This document shows positions 7,097 through 8,056 of a DNA stretch of 8,056 bases, piece by piece. The notes below the pieces were generated by a model. That model saw only the letters and a list, made by a program, of their open reading frames with translations. It searched no databases and was not told the origin of the DNA. The stretch is taken from NCBI GenBank assembly GCA_027618625.1, contig JAQCER010000106.1, positions 1 to 8,056 of the forward strand. The letters run 5' to 3'. Origin of the DNA: Verrucomicrobiota bacterium (GTDB lineage: Bacteria; Verrucomicrobiota; Verrucomicrobiia; Verrucomicrobiales; DEV007). The translations under genes were made by a program, and so were the position numbers. Numbering within the stretch: position 1 is the stretch's first letter; every line of letters starts with the position of its first letter.

Positions 7097-8056
7097 ATGA
7101 CACTCACACGATTCCTTCTCCCTTTCGTTCTCTGCACCACTGCATGGAGCACCATCTCAGCTCAGCATTCGCCCAGGGAACCGACCGCCAGCTATCTTCT
7201 GCTCAACTCCGATCGGATCGCTTCATCAGAGAACGTGGAACTGGTGCTCGGCAAGCCGGAGAAACACGCTGGAAACCCGATCATGGTCGAAGACAAACCG
7301 TGGGAAGTGCGCTACGGCAATTTGTCAGCGAACGTCATCTTCGATCCATTCGAGAAGTTCTACAAGGGCTGGTTCTCGCCATTCATCATGTGCGAAAGTA
7401 CCGAGCAGACACCTGCCGACAAGCGTGGCAAATTGCCTTACCGAGGGACACACGCGGGCACGGCCCGCGAAGCAGGGGTGCTCTACGGCACCTCCCACAA
7501 CGGCGAACTTTGGAACAAACCGCTGCTGGAATTGAATCCTTGGACCGACGGAGCAAAGACCAGCATCCTGGTGCGCGGGGCCTATGGTGCGAGTGTGTTC
7601 CGCGATCAGCGCGACGGCCGCAGACTCTACAAAATGATGTACAGCGCTGGCAATATGCTGACGACCCGCACGTCTACCGATGGCATTCGCTGGAGCGCTG
7701 CATCCAATGCGATCGAGGCGATCGAAGAAGCGCACACCCATGCGTTCTGGGCGAGTGATCGTCGTGAATACGTCACCATGACAACGATCAAGGATGGCAA
7801 TGGATTTGCCATTGGCCGAACCTCAAGCAAGGACTTCGCCGCGTGGACACCGATGACTCAGGCACTGAAGGGACTGACGGAGGAGCAACAGGTGATCGCC
7901 CTGCCAGTGTTACCATTGGGCGGCGTTTTTCTGGGATTCCCTGTGATCCATGACACCGTGCAGGATCGTGTGCATACAGAGCTGGCCTGGAGTTCAGACA
8001 CGATTCAATGGCAGCGCATCTCCGCTGGCACGCCGTTTCTTGGCAACGGTGACAAG
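7097..8056 (+). CDS. Secreted beta-propeller glycosidase-like protein, GH32/GH43-type fold (partial, 3' end off window)
   Basis: The plus-strand frame is open from the ATG at 7097 to the right edge, 320 codons with no stop. The start lies 5 bases after the stop of the PQQ-like gene. Residues 1-22 form a signal peptide (RFLLPFVLC core, cleavage after ISA). The segment NPIMVEDKPWE (60-70), then NVIFDPFEKFYKGWFSPF (79-96), and later TRTSTDGIRWS (190-200), TSSKDFAAWT (242-251) and WSSDTIQWQRI (298-308), are the repeated blade patterns of five-bladed propeller glycosidases. Such S-x-D-x-x-x-W blade motifs are typical of exported GH32/GH43-like proteins of Planctomycetota and Verrucomicrobiota. Asp83 and Glu86 are acidic residues in an early blade, but I cannot prove a catalytic triad from sequence alone, so hydrolytic activity is unconfirmed. 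It probably acts on, or binds, an extracellular polysaccharide together with its neighbour. Family-level assignment is moderate; export and propeller fold are more secure. Confidence 0.8.
   Translation, partial: MTLTRFLLPFVLCTTAWSTISAQHSPREPTASYLLLNSDRIASSENVELVLGKPEKHAGNPIMVEDKPWEVRYGNLSANVIFDPFEKFYKGWFSPFIMCESTEQTPADKRGKLPYRGTHAGTAREAGVLYGTSHNGELWNKPLLELNPWTDGAKTSILVRGAYGASVFRDQRDGRRLYKMMYSAGNMLTTRTSTDGIRWSAASNAIEAIEEAHTHAFWASDRREYVTMTTIKDGNGFAIGRTSSKDFAAWTPMTQALKGLTEEQQVIALPVLPLGGVFLGFPVIHDTVQDRVHTELAWSSDTIQWQRISAGTPFLGNGDK

Noticed and set aside
7454..7468. Perfect hairpin GCGGGC-ACG-GCCCGC
   Set aside because: It lies inside the coding frame of the glycosidase-like gene and is explained by GC-rich codons; nothing ties it to regulation.

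Overview
The window most likely comes from a bacterium of the PVC group, either Verrucomicrobiota or Planctomycetota. The main evidence is the gene content: a large secreted protein combining discoidin-like, PA14-like and thrombospondin type-3 calcium repeats; a secreted PQQ-like beta-propeller whose mature protein opens with a DWPQxxGPxRDG-type motif; a secreted beta-propeller glycosidase-like protein; and a GspG-like protein with an atypical N-terminus. None of the starts has a clear Shine-Dalgarno sequence, which fits this group. The assignment is inferred from architecture, not from a marker gene.

Left part, all on the minus strand (transcription runs right to left): a GspG-domain membrane protein (5143-5577), a compact structured intergenic element (5047-5130), a SAM-dependent methyltransferase (4135-4920, possibly from 4998), a glutamine-hydrolysing asparagine synthetase-like enzyme (2276-4135) whose start codon overlaps the methyltransferase stop by one base, a 206-base spacer, and a large multidomain surface or secreted protein (start at 2069) that runs off the left edge after 689 codons.

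Right part, on the plus strand: a 233-base divergent intergenic region, then a secreted PQQ-like beta-propeller protein (5811-7091), followed after 5 bases by a secreted five-bladed-propeller glycosidase-like protein (from 7097) that runs off the right edge. These two appear to form an operon for envelope or extracellular proteins.

Functionally, the methyltransferase and AsnB-like pair resembles tailoring genes of surface glycan or secondary-metabolite loci, but no glycosyltransferase or transporter is visible here, so the substrate is unknown. The most unusual item is not a protein. It is an 84-base intergenic element in which a bulged 14-bp outer stem encloses two hairpins whose 6-nt loops are exact reverse complements of each other, a layout suited to a kissing-loop RNA or a dispersed cruciform repeat.
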